A stretch of DNA of 22,544 nt from Bacteroidales bacterium UBA1217 (GCA_002309335.1 DBXH01000055.1:1-22544); one strand, 5' to 3'. Counted from the first letter of the stretch, positions 1-8,553 are shown. A program made the numbers and translations. Notes: a model not told the origin generated them from the sequence alone.

Positions 1-809
1 TGCCCATCTATGACAAGCCGATGGTGTACTATCCTATATCGGCATTGATGTTGGCGGGCATACGTGACATACTGATTATCTCGACGCCGTTCGACCTGCC
101 GGCGTTCAAGCGTCTGCTTGGCGACGGGAGCGACTACGGAGTGCATTTCTCGTATGCAGAACAGCCGTCGCCCGACGGATTGGCGCAGGCGTTCATCATA
201 GGCGAAGAGTTTATAGGCGACGACTCCGTTTGTTTGGTGTTGGGCGACAATATCTTCCAAGGCAACGGCTTTTCGCGCCTGCTGCGTGAGGCTGTGCGTG
301 CCGCCGAAGAGGAGCGTAAAGCAACGGTGTTTGGCTATTGGGTGGCAGATCCCCAGCGCTACGGCGTTGCTGAATTCGACAACGCAGGCAATGTGCTGTC
401 GATAGAGGAGAAACCACAAGAACCGAAGTCGAACTATGCTGTTGTAGGATTGTATTTCTATCCCAACAAGGTGGTCAAGGTTGCCAAGAGCATCAAGCCG
501 TCGGCACGTGGCGAGTTGGAGATAACTAGTGTGAACCAAGCTTTCCTCAACGACGGCGAACTGAAGGTGCAGTTGTTGGGACGAGGTTTTGCATGGCTCG
601 ACACAGGCACCCACGACTCGCTTTCAGAGGCATCGACCTTCATTGAGGTCATCGAGAAACGGCAGGGATTGAAGATCGCCTGTCTGGAAAGCATAGCATA
701 CGAAAAAGGCTGGATAGGCGACGACGAGTTGCGCCGCATTGCACAGCCGATGGCAAAGAACCAATACGGACAATATCTGCTGGGGTTGATAAAAGACAAG
801 CAGAATTAA
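1..809 (+). CDS. rmlA: Glucose-1-phosphate thymidylyltransferase RmlA (5' end outside window)
   Basis: Joins glucose-1-phosphate to dTTP to give dTDP-glucose, the first cytoplasmic step to dTDP-L-rhamnose. The frame is already open at base 3 and reads PIYDKPMVYYP, a conserved RmlA segment that lies near residue 30 in E. coli RmlA. The ATG at position 21 is therefore internal, and roughly 28 N-terminal residues, including the GGSGTRL nucleotide-binding loop, are missing off the left edge. Family motifs seen in order are PSPDGLAQAF, LGDNIF, EEKPQEPKSNYAVVGLYFY, ARGELEIT and WLDTGTHDSL. About 268 residues are visible, against about 290 for the full family. rmlC follows after 22 nt. Truncation is due to the window only; nothing suggests a pseudogene. 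Confidence 0.97.
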   Translation, partial: PIYDKPMVYYPISALMLAGIRDILIISTPFDLPAFKRLLGDGSDYGVHFSYAEQPSPDGLAQAFIIGEEFIGDDSVCLVLGDNIFQGNGFSRLLREAVRAAEEERKATVFGYWVADPQRYGVAEFDNAGNVLSIEEKPQEPKSNYAVVGLYFYPNKVVKVAKSIKPSARGELEITSVNQAFLNDGELKVQLLGRGFAWLDTGTHDSLSEASTFIEVIEKRQGLKIACLESIAYEKGWIGDDELRRIAQPMAKNQYGQYLLGLIKDKQN

Positions 810-831
810 TAAATATATTATTCATATATAA

Positions 832-1395
832 ATGGAGATAATAAAAACTGAAATACCTGGAGTACTGATTGTGGAGCCTACGGTTTATGGCGACGAGCGC
901 GGCTATTTCTTTGAGAGTTTCAACGAGCGTGAGTTTCGTGAGAAGAGTGGCTTCAAGGTACATTTTGTGCAGGACAACGAGTCGAAGTCGTGCTATGGGG
1001 TGGTTCGCGGACTTCATTTCCAGCGTCCACCTTACGCTCAAAGCAAGCTGGTGCGCGTGGTGAAAGGCGAAGTGCTTGATGTGGCGGTGGATATACGTCC
1101 CAATTCTGAGACTTTCGGCAAGTATGTTGCGGTGCGGTTGACGGCAGAGAGCCATCGTCAGTTCTTTATCCCCAAGGGCTTTGCCCATGGATTTTCGGTG
1201 CTGAGCGACGAGGTTGTATTCCAGTATAAATGCGACGCATTCTACAACCCGCAGAGCGAAGGTGCTGTTGCCTGGGACGACCCAGACCTGGGTATCGACT
1301 GGCATCTGCCTAGTGAAAGCATAATCCTTTCGGAGAAGGATAAACATCACCCGATGTTGAAAGAATTGATAGAACAAAAGAATGCTAATGTGTAA
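832..1395 (+). CDS. rmlC: dTDP-4-dehydrorhamnose 3,5-epimerase RmlC
   Basis: Epimerises C3 and C5 of dTDP-4-keto-6-deoxyglucose, the third step to dTDP-L-rhamnose. The protein is 187 residues, normal for this cupin family. Visible motifs are DERGYFFESFNE (21-32), RGLHFQRPPYAQ with the catalytic-base candidate His62 (59-70), the GEVLDVAVDIR strand (79-89), GFAHGF with His119, and FYNP with Tyr138, matching the catalytic tyrosine of the family. The ATG at 832 is preceded only by an AT-rich spacer with no Shine-Dalgarno match, as is usual in Bacteroidota. It lies 22 nt after rmlA and 3 nt before rmlD, so co-transcription is likely. Confidence 0.97.
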   Translation: MEIIKTEIPGVLIVEPTVYGDERGYFFESFNEREFREKSGFKVHFVQDNESKSCYGVVRGLHFQRPPYAQSKLVRVVKGEVLDVAVDIRPNSETFGKYVAVRLTAESHRQFFIPKGFAHGFSVLSDEVVFQYKCDAFYNPQSEGAVAWDDPDLGIDWHLPSESIILSEKDKHHPMLKELIEQKNANV

Positions 1396-1398
1396 GTT

Positions 1399-2268
1399 AT
1401 GAATATTCTTGTAACAGGTGTCAACGGACAGTTGGGCAGCCATATAAGACTGCTGGGTGAGAGTTGTGAGAGCGACAACAGGTATTTCTATACCGATGTC
1501 GAGGAGTTGGACATTACGCGCCGTGATGCTGTGTTCAATTACGTTCTGACCAATGGCATAAATGTCATTGTGAATTGCGCCGCCTATACTAACGTTGACA
1601 AGTCGGAAGATGATGAATCCACTGCCGAGTTGATAAACGCCACCGCTGTGCGCCATTTGGCCGACTCGATGAAGGTGAGCGGCGGCACGCTGATACACAT
1701 CTCGACCGACTATGTGTTTGGTGGCAACAGCTACAACAAGCCCTGCCGTGAGGATGCGCAGACAAATCCCACAGGTGCATACGGACGCACAAAGCTGCAC
1801 GGCGAAGAGGCCATAGCAGATGTGGGATGCCATTACATACTGATACGCACAGGATGGTTGTATAGCGAGTTCGGTAACAATTTTGTGAAGACGATGCTGC
1901 GTATATTGCCCGAGAGACCCTGCAAGGTGGTTTTCGACCAGGTGGGAACACCCACATACGCAGGCGACCTGGCTAAGGTGATATTCGACATTGTTGAGAA
2001 TGAGAGCTATCGAGGCAACGACGGTATCTATCACTATAGCAACGAGGGCGTTTGCAGCTGGTTCGACTTTGCCAAGGAGATTGGCCGTCAGGCGGCGATA
2101 GAAGGCTGTTCCATAGCGCCTTGCCACAGCGACGAATTTCCCAGCAAGGTTGTAAGACCTTCATATTCTGTGCTTGACAAGACCAAGATAAAAAAGACTT
2201 TCGGAGTGGAGGTTCCTTATTGGACAGATTCACTTGCGATTTGTCTTGAAAATTTAAAAAAGAATTAA
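1399..2268 (+). CDS. rmlD: dTDP-4-dehydrorhamnose reductase RmlD
   Basis: Reduces dTDP-4-keto-L-rhamnose with NAD(P)H, the last step to dTDP-L-rhamnose. It is a 289-residue extended SDR protein. Motifs are TGVNGQLG (6-13, dinucleotide loop), NCAAYTNVDKSE (59-70), STDYVFGG (102-109) and the catalytic YGRTK (Tyr128, Lys132), followed by RTGWLYSEFGNNF. The start is 3 nt after the rmlC stop, so translational coupling is likely. In the A-C-D-B gene order here, this gene precedes the dehydratase gene rmlB although its enzyme acts after it. Confidence 0.96.
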   Translation: MNILVTGVNGQLGSHIRLLGESCESDNRYFYTDVEELDITRRDAVFNYVLTNGINVIVNCAAYTNVDKSEDDESTAELINATAVRHLADSMKVSGGTLIHISTDYVFGGNSYNKPCREDAQTNPTGAYGRTKLHGEEAIADVGCHYILIRTGWLYSEFGNNFVKTMLRILPERPCKVVFDQVGTPTYAGDLAKVIFDIVENESYRGNDGIYHYSNEGVCSWFDFAKEIGRQAAIEGCSIAPCHSDEFPSKVVRPSYSVLDKTKIKKTFGVEVPYWTDSLAICLENLKKN

Positions 2269-2289
2269 AAACTTAAAACATTTAAGATT

Positions 2290-3420
2290 TTGAATATCAT
2301 TATCACCGGCGGTGCCGGATTTATTGGGACACACGTGGTACGTTTGTTTGTGAACAAATATCCCGACTATCACATTTTCAATGTGGACAAGTTGACTTAC
2401 GCTGGCAATTTGGCCAACTTGAAGGATATTGAGAACAAACCTAACTATACCTTTGTCAAGGCCGATGTATGTGATTTTGAGACAATCTACTCGCTTATGC
2501 AGCGCGAAAAGATTGACGGAGTTATCCATCTTGCCGCCGAGAGTCATGTGGACAGAAGCATAAAGGATCCGTTCACATTTGCCCAGACAAATGTGATGGG
2601 TACGCTAAGTATGTTGCAGGCGGCCAAGCTCTACTGGGAGTCGCTGCCCGAGAAATTCGAGGGCAAGCGCTTCTACCATATTTCGACCGATGAGGTGTAT
2701 GGTGCTTTGGAAATGACTCATCCGGAGGGTATTAAGCCTCCGTTCTCGACAAAGGCAAGCAGTGGCGAGCATCATCTTGCATACGGTGAGAAGTTCTTTA
2801 CCGAGGACTTGAAATATATGCCCCACAGCCCCTATTCGGCATCGAAGGCAAGCAGCGACCATTTCGTACGCGCTTTCCACGACACCTACGGTCTGCCCAC
2901 CATCGTTACTAACTGCTCGAACAACTACGGCCCCTATCAGTTTCCTGAGAAGCTGATTCCGCTGTTTATTAATAATATACGCCACCGCAAACCTCTGCCG
3001 GTATACGGCAAGGGCGAGAATGTAAGAGATTGGCTCTATGTTGAGGACCACGCGAGAGCCATTGATTTGATATTCCACAAAGGCGCTGTCGCTGAGACAT
3101 ATAACATCGGTGGCTTCAATGAGTGGAAGAATATCGATATAATCAAGGTTCTGATTAATACCGTCGACCGTCTGCTTGGCCGTCCCGAAGGTGCCGATAT
3201 GGATTTGATTACCTACGTCACCGACCGTGCCGGTCATGATATGCGTTATGCCATCGACAGCAGCAAGTTGCAGAGAGAACTGGGTTGGGAGCCGAGCTTG
3301 CAGTTTGAAGAAGGTATTGAAAAGACTGTCAAATGGTATCTTGACAATCAGGAATGGATGGACAATATCACCAGTGGCGACTACGAGAAATACTATGAAT
3401 CTATGTATGGTAATCGGTGA
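2290..3420 (+). CDS. rmlB: dTDP-glucose 4,6-dehydratase RmlB, apparent TTG start
   Basis: Converts dTDP-glucose to dTDP-4-keto-6-deoxyglucose, step two of rhamnose synthesis. The protein is 376 residues. GGAGFIG (7-13) binds NAD, TDEVYG has Thr133-Asp134-Glu135 (the acid/base dyad region), and YSASK gives Tyr182/Lys186. SNNYGPYQFPEKLIPLFI follows. The about 38-residue insert between the TDEVYG and YSASK motifs, with EHHLAYG, is the form I associate with Bacteroides-type RmlB, longer than the enterobacterial one. No ATG lies between the in-frame rmlD stop (2266-2268) and the Rossmann motif. The TTG at 2290 gives the family-like N-terminus MNIIITGGAGFIG; ATT at 2287 is the only near alternative. 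The next gene begins after 69 nt. Confidence 0.95.
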   Translation: MNIIITGGAGFIGTHVVRLFVNKYPDYHIFNVDKLTYAGNLANLKDIENKPNYTFVKADVCDFETIYSLMQREKIDGVIHLAAESHVDRSIKDPFTFAQTNVMGTLSMLQAAKLYWESLPEKFEGKRFYHISTDEVYGALEMTHPEGIKPPFSTKASSGEHHLAYGEKFFTEDLKYMPHSPYSASKASSDHFVRAFHDTYGLPTIVTNCSNNYGPYQFPEKLIPLFINNIRHRKPLPVYGKGENVRDWLYVEDHARAIDLIFHKGAVAETYNIGGFNEWKNIDIIKVLINTVDRLLGRPEGADMDLITYVTDRAGHDMRYAIDSSKLQRELGWEPSLQFEEGIEKTVKWYLDNQEWMDNITSGDYEKYYESMYGNR

Positions 3421-3458
3421 TTAGTGTATTAATTATTTAATTTAAAATCAGAATGTTA

Positions 3459-3467
3459 CCCCCCCCC
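3459..3467. repeat. Nine-C homopolymer tract
   Basis: A run of nine C residues sits 22 nt upstream of the ATG of the glycan-initiation transferase, inside an otherwise AT-rich 69-nt gap (3421-3489). No TAnnTTTG promoter element is visible in this gap. Such tracts can change length by slippage and are also prone to sequencing or assembly error, so the exact count should be treated with care. Confidence 0.85.
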
Positions 3468-3489
3468 TATACAACAAATAGTAAACTTT

Positions 3490-4680
3490 ATGTCAATTGA
3501 TTTATTATATTGGCTTTCGGTGTTGCTGCCGATGTTGATGGTGCCTGTGGTGCTGCCAATGGTGGTGCTGATGGCTCGTCGCAAGAGGTTGACAGATAAC
3601 CCTAATGCCCGCAAGATGCAGGACCGTCCTGTTCCAGTAATGGGCGGTATGGTGATTATGTTGGTAGTATGCGTTTCAGCTATCGTACTTAATCTGTTCT
3701 ACGATTTGGGATTTCTTTATCCGGCGTTTTGTGTGATGGTGATTTTGTTTATTTTTGGTATGCTTGATGACAATATAGGATTGAGTTGGCAGTTTAAGTT
3801 AGGAGTGCAGATATTCTCGATTTTGCTGTTGTTTTTTGGCGGCAATTATGGTGTGCATTCCCTTTACGGTGTTTTCGGCATAGAGATAATACCTATGTGG
3901 GCGGCCTGTTTGATGACGTTGTTTTCAGGGATTTTGCTGCTGAATGCAGTCAATTTTGTTGACGGAATAGATGGATTGGCATCTGGGTTGGGAGTATTGG
4001 CAGGCATAGTGATGTCATATTGGGATATACGTCACGGATTTGTTACACAAGCGTTGATCTCATTTGTTATTGTCGGTGTGATGAGTTCATTCTTTGTGTT
4101 CAATGTCTTTTCGGAACGCTACAAAATGTATATGGGAGATTCGGGTTCGCTTGTGCTGGGATTCTTCGTGTTTATGTCGACTTGCCCTGAACCGTCTTTA
4201 TTAGATGAAAAGACATTTATTGCAGACAACTACTTTATGAGTTTTCTGGTAGCCATCATTTCTGCAATGGTGTTCGACCTTATACGTGTTGCACTTTTAC
4301 GTATAATAAAAGGCAAGTCGCCGTTCCATCCTGACCGTACTCATCTGCATCATATGTGCGTTGATATGGGAATGAGTCATCTGTTTACAACGCTAAGGAT
4401 ATTGTTTGCCAACATTATCGTTATTGCGATATGGTATTTCACAGCGTCGTCGGGAATGAATGTGACGTTGCAGTATCTGCTGATTTTGCTGACCGGCGTT
4501 GTTGTGTATTGGCTGCCCTATTTTCATATTGTCTATCTGCGCGACCATAATCCGGAACGCTATGAAAAGCTATCGGCCCGTTGTAAACAATTGAGCTCAT
4601 ATTCAGATGTTTTTACCAGTGCTATAAGACGTATCATCGACGGCCGTCGCAAACCAATAATAACCCACGAGATAGAATGA
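3490..4680 (+). CDS. WecA/TagO-family undecaprenyl-phosphate HexNAc-1-phosphate transferase
   Basis: Integral membrane enzyme that transfers a HexNAc-1-phosphate from its UDP-sugar to undecaprenyl phosphate, starting a lipid-linked O-antigen or capsule unit. The 396-residue protein has about ten hydrophobic helices. The family signatures are all present: RPVPVMGG (46-53), DD93-94 in MLDDNIGLS, NAVNFVDGIDGL (152-163), MGDSGSL (215-221) and HPDRTHLHH (280-288). The HPDRTHLHH loop matches WecA/WbpL-type proteins rather than MraY. A soluble basic tail follows the last helix. It overlaps the next gene by 4 nt (ATGA at 4677-4680), tying it to the wbp block. Codons look more A/T-rich than in the flanking genes, partly because of Phe/Ile/Leu content. 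The donor sugar cannot be told from sequence; UDP-GlcNAc or the 6-deoxy-HexNAc made downstream are both possible. Confidence 0.92.
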   Translation: MSIDLLYWLSVLLPMLMVPVVLPMVVLMARRKRLTDNPNARKMQDRPVPVMGGMVIMLVVCVSAIVLNLFYDLGFLYPAFCVMVILFIFGMLDDNIGLSWQFKLGVQIFSILLLFFGGNYGVHSLYGVFGIEIIPMWAACLMTLFSGILLLNAVNFVDGIDGLASGLGVLAGIVMSYWDIRHGFVTQALISFVIVGVMSSFFVFNVFSERYKMYMGDSGSLVLGFFVFMSTCPEPSLLDEKTFIADNYFMSFLVAIISAMVFDLIRVALLRIIKGKSPFHPDRTHLHHMCVDMGMSHLFTTLRILFANIIVIAIWYFTASSGMNVTLQYLLILLTGVVVYWLPYFHIVYLRDHNPERYEKLSARCKQLSSYSDVFTSAIRRIIDGRRKPIITHEIE

Positions 4681-5648
4681 AGAATTTTGCCATCATCGGA
4701 GTTGGGGGGTATGTAGCCCCGCGTCACCTGAAAGCCATCAAGGAGACAGGCAACCGTTTGGTGTCGGCATACGACAAGTGTGACAGCGTTGGCATCCTCG
4801 ACTCATATTTCCCCGATGCGGCATTCTTTACCGAGCAGGAGCTCTTCGACCGCCACAACAGCTTGTTGAAGGGGAGGGGAGAGGCTATTGACTATGTGAC
4901 GGTTTGTACACCCAACTATCTCCACGACGCCCATTCGCGTTATGGATTGCGGCTCGGTGCCGACGTGATATGTGAGAAGCCGTTGGTTCTCAACCCTTGG
5001 AATATAGATGGATTGGAACGCGTTGAGCGTGAGACGGGACATAAAATATTCACCATACTTCAGCTTAGGCTGCATCCGTCGGTCACCGCGTTGAGAGAGA
5101 AAATAGCTGCGGGAGCTAAAGACAAAATATATGATGTTGATTTGACATATATCACCTCGCGCGGTAACTGGTACTACGCTTCGTGGAAAGGCGATATGCG
5201 CAAGAGTGGCGGTGTGGCTACCAACATCGGTGTACATTTCTATGATATGCTCACCTGGGTGTTTGGCGAGGTGAAAAACAACGTGGTGCACGTGTCGTCG
5301 CACGACAGGGTGGCTGGATTCCTTGAATTGGAACGTGCACGGGTGCGCTATTTTCTGAGCATCAATGCCGACCATCTGCCCAAGGAGGCTGTCCAGGCTG
5401 GACAGCGCACATTCAGAGCCATATATGTCGACGGCGAGGAGTTTGAGTTCAGCAACGGATTCACAGAACTACACACCAAGAGTTATGAGAATATCCTTGC
5501 AGGCAAAGGCTTTACTATTTCAGAAGCCCGCAACTGCATCCAGATAGTTCACGATATACGCAACGCACAGCCGGTAGGTCTGAAAGGAGACTATCATCCG
5601 CTTGCAATGCAACCACTCACACCACATCCTTTTGGATGGAATAACTGA
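4677..5648 (+). CDS. wbpB: WbpB/WlbA-type UDP-GlcNAcA 3-dehydrogenase (Gfo/Idh/MocA family)
   Basis: Oxidises C3 of UDP-N-acetylglucosaminuronic acid, preparing it for transamination by the neighbouring WbpE. The 323 residues carry the family layout: an N-terminal Rossmann fold with the GVGGYVAPRHLKAI loop (8-21), TPNYLH (78-83), EKPLVLNPWN with catalytic Lys101, and GVATNIGVHFYDM with His187. The N-terminus, including YVAPRHLKAI, closely matches what I recall of WbpB and WlbA. It overlaps the upstream transferase gene by 4 nt and precedes wbpD by 21 nt. Together with the next three genes it encodes the route to UDP-2,3-diacetamido-2,3-dideoxyglucuronate. P. gingivalis uses a WbpB homologue in making its anionic LPS. 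Confidence 0.93.
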   Translation: MKNFAIIGVGGYVAPRHLKAIKETGNRLVSAYDKCDSVGILDSYFPDAAFFTEQELFDRHNSLLKGRGEAIDYVTVCTPNYLHDAHSRYGLRLGADVICEKPLVLNPWNIDGLERVERETGHKIFTILQLRLHPSVTALREKIAAGAKDKIYDVDLTYITSRGNWYYASWKGDMRKSGGVATNIGVHFYDMLTWVFGEVKNNVVHVSSHDRVAGFLELERARVRYFLSINADHLPKEAVQAGQRTFRAIYVDGEEFEFSNGFTELHTKSYENILAGKGFTISEARNCIQIVHDIRNAQPVGLKGDYHPLAMQPLTPHPFGWNN

Positions 5649-5669
5649 TAATTAATTAAAAAGATTGAT

Positions 5670-6149
5670 ATGCCCAACGACCCTTACATACACGAAAGCA
5701 GTTATGTCGACGACAATGTTGTTATCGGCGCAGGCACAAAGGTGTGGCATTTTTGTCATATCCAAAGTGGCGCTCGCATAGGCGAGAACTGCTCGCTGGG
5801 TCAGAATGTGAATATTGGCAACAACGTAGTGATTGGAAACGGAGTCCGTATTCAGAACAATGTGTCGGTGTATGAGGGTGTTGAGATTGAAGATGATGTT
5901 TTCCTGGGTCCCAGTTGTGTCTTTACCAATGTCTTGATGCCGCGCGCCGACCGTTCTGTAAACGGGAAGTATGAGAAGACGCTTGTAAGGCAGGGAGCAT
6001 CGCTGGGAGCCAATTGCACCATCGTTTGCGGACACACCATTGGCCGACGGGCGTTGGTGGCTGCGGGAGCCGTGGTGACCAAGGATGTACCGGATTATGC
6101 AATTGTGGCCGGAGTGCCGGCAAAAATAATAGGAAAGGTAGAAGAATAA
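5670..6149 (+). CDS. wbpD: WbpD/WlbB-type UDP-GlcNAc3NA N-acetyltransferase (left-handed beta-helix)
   Basis: Acetylates the 3-amino group installed by WbpE, using acetyl-CoA, to give UDP-2,3-diacetamido-2,3-dideoxyglucuronic acid. The protein is 159 residues. Most of the chain is hexapeptide repeats of [IV]-G-x-x form, from VVIGAGTKVWHFCHI (about 18-32) through LGQNVNIGNNVVIGNG, typical of left-handed beta-helix trimers. NVLMPRADR is the loop found in WbpD/WlbB relatives, and the C-terminus ends with VTKDVPDYAIVAGVPAKIIG. It starts 21 nt after wbpB and ends 1 nt before wbpE, so the three are one transcription unit. It is somewhat shorter than the roughly 190-residue Bordetella and Pseudomonas enzymes. 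Confidence 0.92.
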   Translation: MPNDPYIHESSYVDDNVVIGAGTKVWHFCHIQSGARIGENCSLGQNVNIGNNVVIGNGVRIQNNVSVYEGVEIEDDVFLGPSCVFTNVLMPRADRSVNGKYEKTLVRQGASLGANCTIVCGHTIGRRALVAAGAVVTKDVPDYAIVAGVPAKIIGKVEE

Positions 6150-6150
6150 A

Positions 6151-7257
6151 ATGCAGTTTCGAGACTTACATAGACAGTATCAGGCAATGAAGGCCGAAAT
6201 CGACGAGGCTCTGCTGAAAACGGCTTCGTCTGGAGCCTTTGTGCTTGGTGACGCTGTTGCCGAGCTGGAACAGCAGTTGGCAGACTATGTGGGTGTGAAG
6301 CATTGCGTTACCTGTGCCAGCGGCACCGATGCCCTACGGATGGCGCTGATGGTGTTGAATATAGGTCCCGGCGATGCCGTCTTTGTGCCCGACTTCACGT
6401 TCTTTGCCACAGCAGAGGCTGTTGCTATGGTAGGTGCTACGCCGATATTTGTAGATGTCAATGGTGATGTTTTTAATATCGACGTTGATGATTTGTCAGA
6501 AAAGATCAGATATACAGAAGAGCATACAGATCTGCATCTTGCTGCAGTGATAGCTGTGGACCTCTTTGGTCAGCCAGCCGACTATATTGACCTTGAGCCA
6601 CTTTGTCGAGGACACAATCTGTACCTCATTGAAGACGGCGCACAAGGTTTTGGCAGTGCGATAGGCGGAACAAAGGCCTGCTCGTTCGGTGACATTTCCA
6701 CCACCTCGTTCTTCCCTGCCAAGCCGTTGGGTTGCTATGGTGATGGCGGAGCGCTTTTCACCGACAACGACGACTGGGCATACCTGTTGCGTTCGCTGCG
6801 TGTTCACGGCAAGGGCGTAGATAAATACGACAATGTCCGAATCGGTCTCAATTCGCGTCTCGACACTATTCAGGCAGCTGTGTTACAGGTGAAACTGAAA
6901 CATTTTGATGACGAACTCAAGGCGGTAAATGATATCGCACAAAGATATAACGATTTGTTGCGAGGGAAGGTGACAGCACCTATTGTTCCACCGGCAGTTA
7001 CCTCCTCATTTGCACAATACACCATACAGAGCGACAATCGTGATGCAATACAGGCTCGCCTTAAGAAGGCAGATATACCATCAATGATATACTATTCCCG
7101 CACAGTGAGCCAGCAGACGGCCTTTGCCCATCTTGGACAACAACCCTGTCCTGTTGCTGAGCAACTTACGCATACGGTACTTTCGATGCCTATGCATCCC
7201 TATTTGACAGATCAAGAGATAGAAAAAGTTACAGAAACAATAATTGCAGCGGTATGA
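6151..7257 (+). CDS. wbpE: WbpE-type PLP-dependent UDP-3-keto-sugar aminotransferase (DegT/DnrJ/EryC1 family)
   Basis: Transfers an amino group to the 3-keto sugar produced by WbpB, giving UDP-GlcNAc(3NH2)A. The protein is 368 residues, standard for DegT/DnrJ/EryC1. Visible motifs are CASGTDALRMAL (55-66, cofactor phosphate region), DFTFFATAEAV (81-91), EDGAQGFGS with Asp162 and Gln165 near the PLP ring, and FFPAKPLGCYGDGG with the Schiff-base Lys191. RVHGKGVDKYDN and GLNSRLDTIQAA complete the family pattern. It starts 1 nt after the wbpD stop and overlaps the dehydrogenase gene by 4 nt. P. gingivalis PorR, needed for anionic LPS and anchoring of gingipains, belongs to the same family; orthology is not established here. 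Confidence 0.92.
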   Translation: MQFRDLHRQYQAMKAEIDEALLKTASSGAFVLGDAVAELEQQLADYVGVKHCVTCASGTDALRMALMVLNIGPGDAVFVPDFTFFATAEAVAMVGATPIFVDVNGDVFNIDVDDLSEKIRYTEEHTDLHLAAVIAVDLFGQPADYIDLEPLCRGHNLYLIEDGAQGFGSAIGGTKACSFGDISTTSFFPAKPLGCYGDGGALFTDNDDWAYLLRSLRVHGKGVDKYDNVRIGLNSRLDTIQAAVLQVKLKHFDDELKAVNDIAQRYNDLLRGKVTAPIVPPAVTSSFAQYTIQSDNRDAIQARLKKADIPSMIYYSRTVSQQTAFAHLGQQPCPVAEQLTHTVLSMPMHPYLTDQEIEKVTETIIAAV

Positions 7258-8540
7258 TGAAGAGAGAGGAAATACATATTGGCATTGTTGGTTTGGGCTA
7301 TGTAGGATTGCCTCTCGCTACGCTGTTTGCATCGCGCTACCCCACAGTGGGCTACGACTGCAACAGCCTTCGTGTCACAGAACTGGCAAAGGCAAACGAC
7401 TCGACTTGTGAGGTGGATGCCGCCACACTTCAGAAGGCTCTGCAAAGTGGCAGGCTGACACTTGTCGACAAACCGGAAGCCTTGAAAGAGTGCAATGTGT
7501 ACATCGTTGCGGTGCCTACGCCTGTCGATTGCAACAACCATCCCGACCTGATGCCACTCATTGGTGCCTCGCAGACGGTCGGCGCTCTCCTTGACAAAGG
7601 CGATGTGGTTATTTATGAATCCACTGTCTATCCGGGTGTTACCGAGGATGAGTGTGTTCCACAGCTTGTTGCTGCATCGGGGTTGAAATACAACACAGAC
7701 TTCTTTGTCGGCTACAGTCCCGAGCGGGTCAATCCGTCCGACACCGAACATACCGTTGAGACAATAATAAAAGTTACATCGGGGTCAACGCCCGAAACGG
7801 CTGACTTTGTGGATGAACTCTATAATTCCGTGCTTCGCAACGGCACTCACAAAGCCCCTTCAATCCGCGTTGCAGAGGCATCCAAGATTGTCGAGAATTG
7901 CCAGCGCGATGTCAATATTGCCTTTATCAACGAGTTGGCAAAGATTTTTGCCGCTATGGGCATCGACACCAACGACGTACTTGCCGCCGCAGCTACCAAG
8001 TGGAACTTCATAAAGATGAAGCCCGGTCTTGTCGGTGGTCATTGCATAAGCGTCGACCCCTACTATCTTATTGAGAAAGCGCAGGTTTATGGTGTTCTGC
8101 CGCGAGTGATGTATTCTGCCCGCAGACTTAACGACAGTATGGGTGCATACGTTGCAGGTCAAGTTGTTAAACAGATGAATCTTAAAGGAGTACCCGTCAA
8201 GGATGCAAAGATTTTGATACTCGGTTTTGCCTTTAAGGAGAACTGCCCCGACACGCGCAACACCAAGGTTGTTGATATTTACAATTCGCTCAAGGAATAC
8301 ACCCCGAATATAGCGGTCTGTGACGACTGGGTCGATGCCGAGCGTGTCCGCAAAGAATATGGTATTGAAATTAAAAAAACAGAAAACATAAATCAAGATA
8401 TTAGATATGATGCTGCGATTCTGGCCGTAGCACATCGCCAGTTTGCCGATATTGATTTGCGACGGCTGGTGCCTGAGCCAGGTGTTGTCTATGATGTCAA
8501 GGGGGTCCTTCCGCGACATCAAATAGATGCAAGACTTTGA
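7254..8540 (+). CDS. tviB: TviB/WbpO-type UDP-N-acetylhexosamine 6-dehydrogenase
   Basis: NAD-dependent oxidation of UDP-GlcNAc (or UDP-GalNAc) C6 to the uronic acid, which feeds WbpB. The 428 residues show GLGYVGLP (13-20), ESTVYPG, YSPERVNPSD, the central VAEASKIVENCQRDVNIAFI helix and the catalytic GGHC loop (Cys264), followed by VDPYYL. The C-terminus RHQIDARL and the ILGFAFKENCPDTRNTKV segment closely match TviB/WbpO as I recall them. By position it fills the role that WbpA has in the P. aeruginosa cassette. Two consecutive ATG codons (7254, 7257) can start it; the first overlaps the wbpE stop by 4 nt. HexNAc rather than glucose as substrate is inferred from subfamily and context. Confidence 0.9.
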   Translation: MMKREEIHIGIVGLGYVGLPLATLFASRYPTVGYDCNSLRVTELAKANDSTCEVDAATLQKALQSGRLTLVDKPEALKECNVYIVAVPTPVDCNNHPDLMPLIGASQTVGALLDKGDVVIYESTVYPGVTEDECVPQLVAASGLKYNTDFFVGYSPERVNPSDTEHTVETIIKVTSGSTPETADFVDELYNSVLRNGTHKAPSIRVAEASKIVENCQRDVNIAFINELAKIFAAMGIDTNDVLAAAATKWNFIKMKPGLVGGHCISVDPYYLIEKAQVYGVLPRVMYSARRLNDSMGAYVAGQVVKQMNLKGVPVKDAKILILGFAFKENCPDTRNTKVVDIYNSLKEYTPNIAVCDDWVDAERVRKEYGIEIKKTENINQDIRYDAAILAVAHRQFADIDLRRLVPEPGVVYDVKGVLPRHQIDARL

Positions 8541-8553
8541 AAATAAAAAATAT

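Noticed and set aside
21..23. ATG at 21 as the start of rmlA
   Set aside because: The frame is open to the left edge and encodes the conserved PIYDKP just before it, so the true start lies outside the window.
649..2127. Long open frame on the minus strand (492 codons)
   Set aside because: It lies antisense across the ends of rmlA, all of rmlC and most of rmlD, which are unmistakable. Its translation has no recognisable motif and an unnatural composition. It arises because the sense genes rarely use codons that read as stops in reverse.
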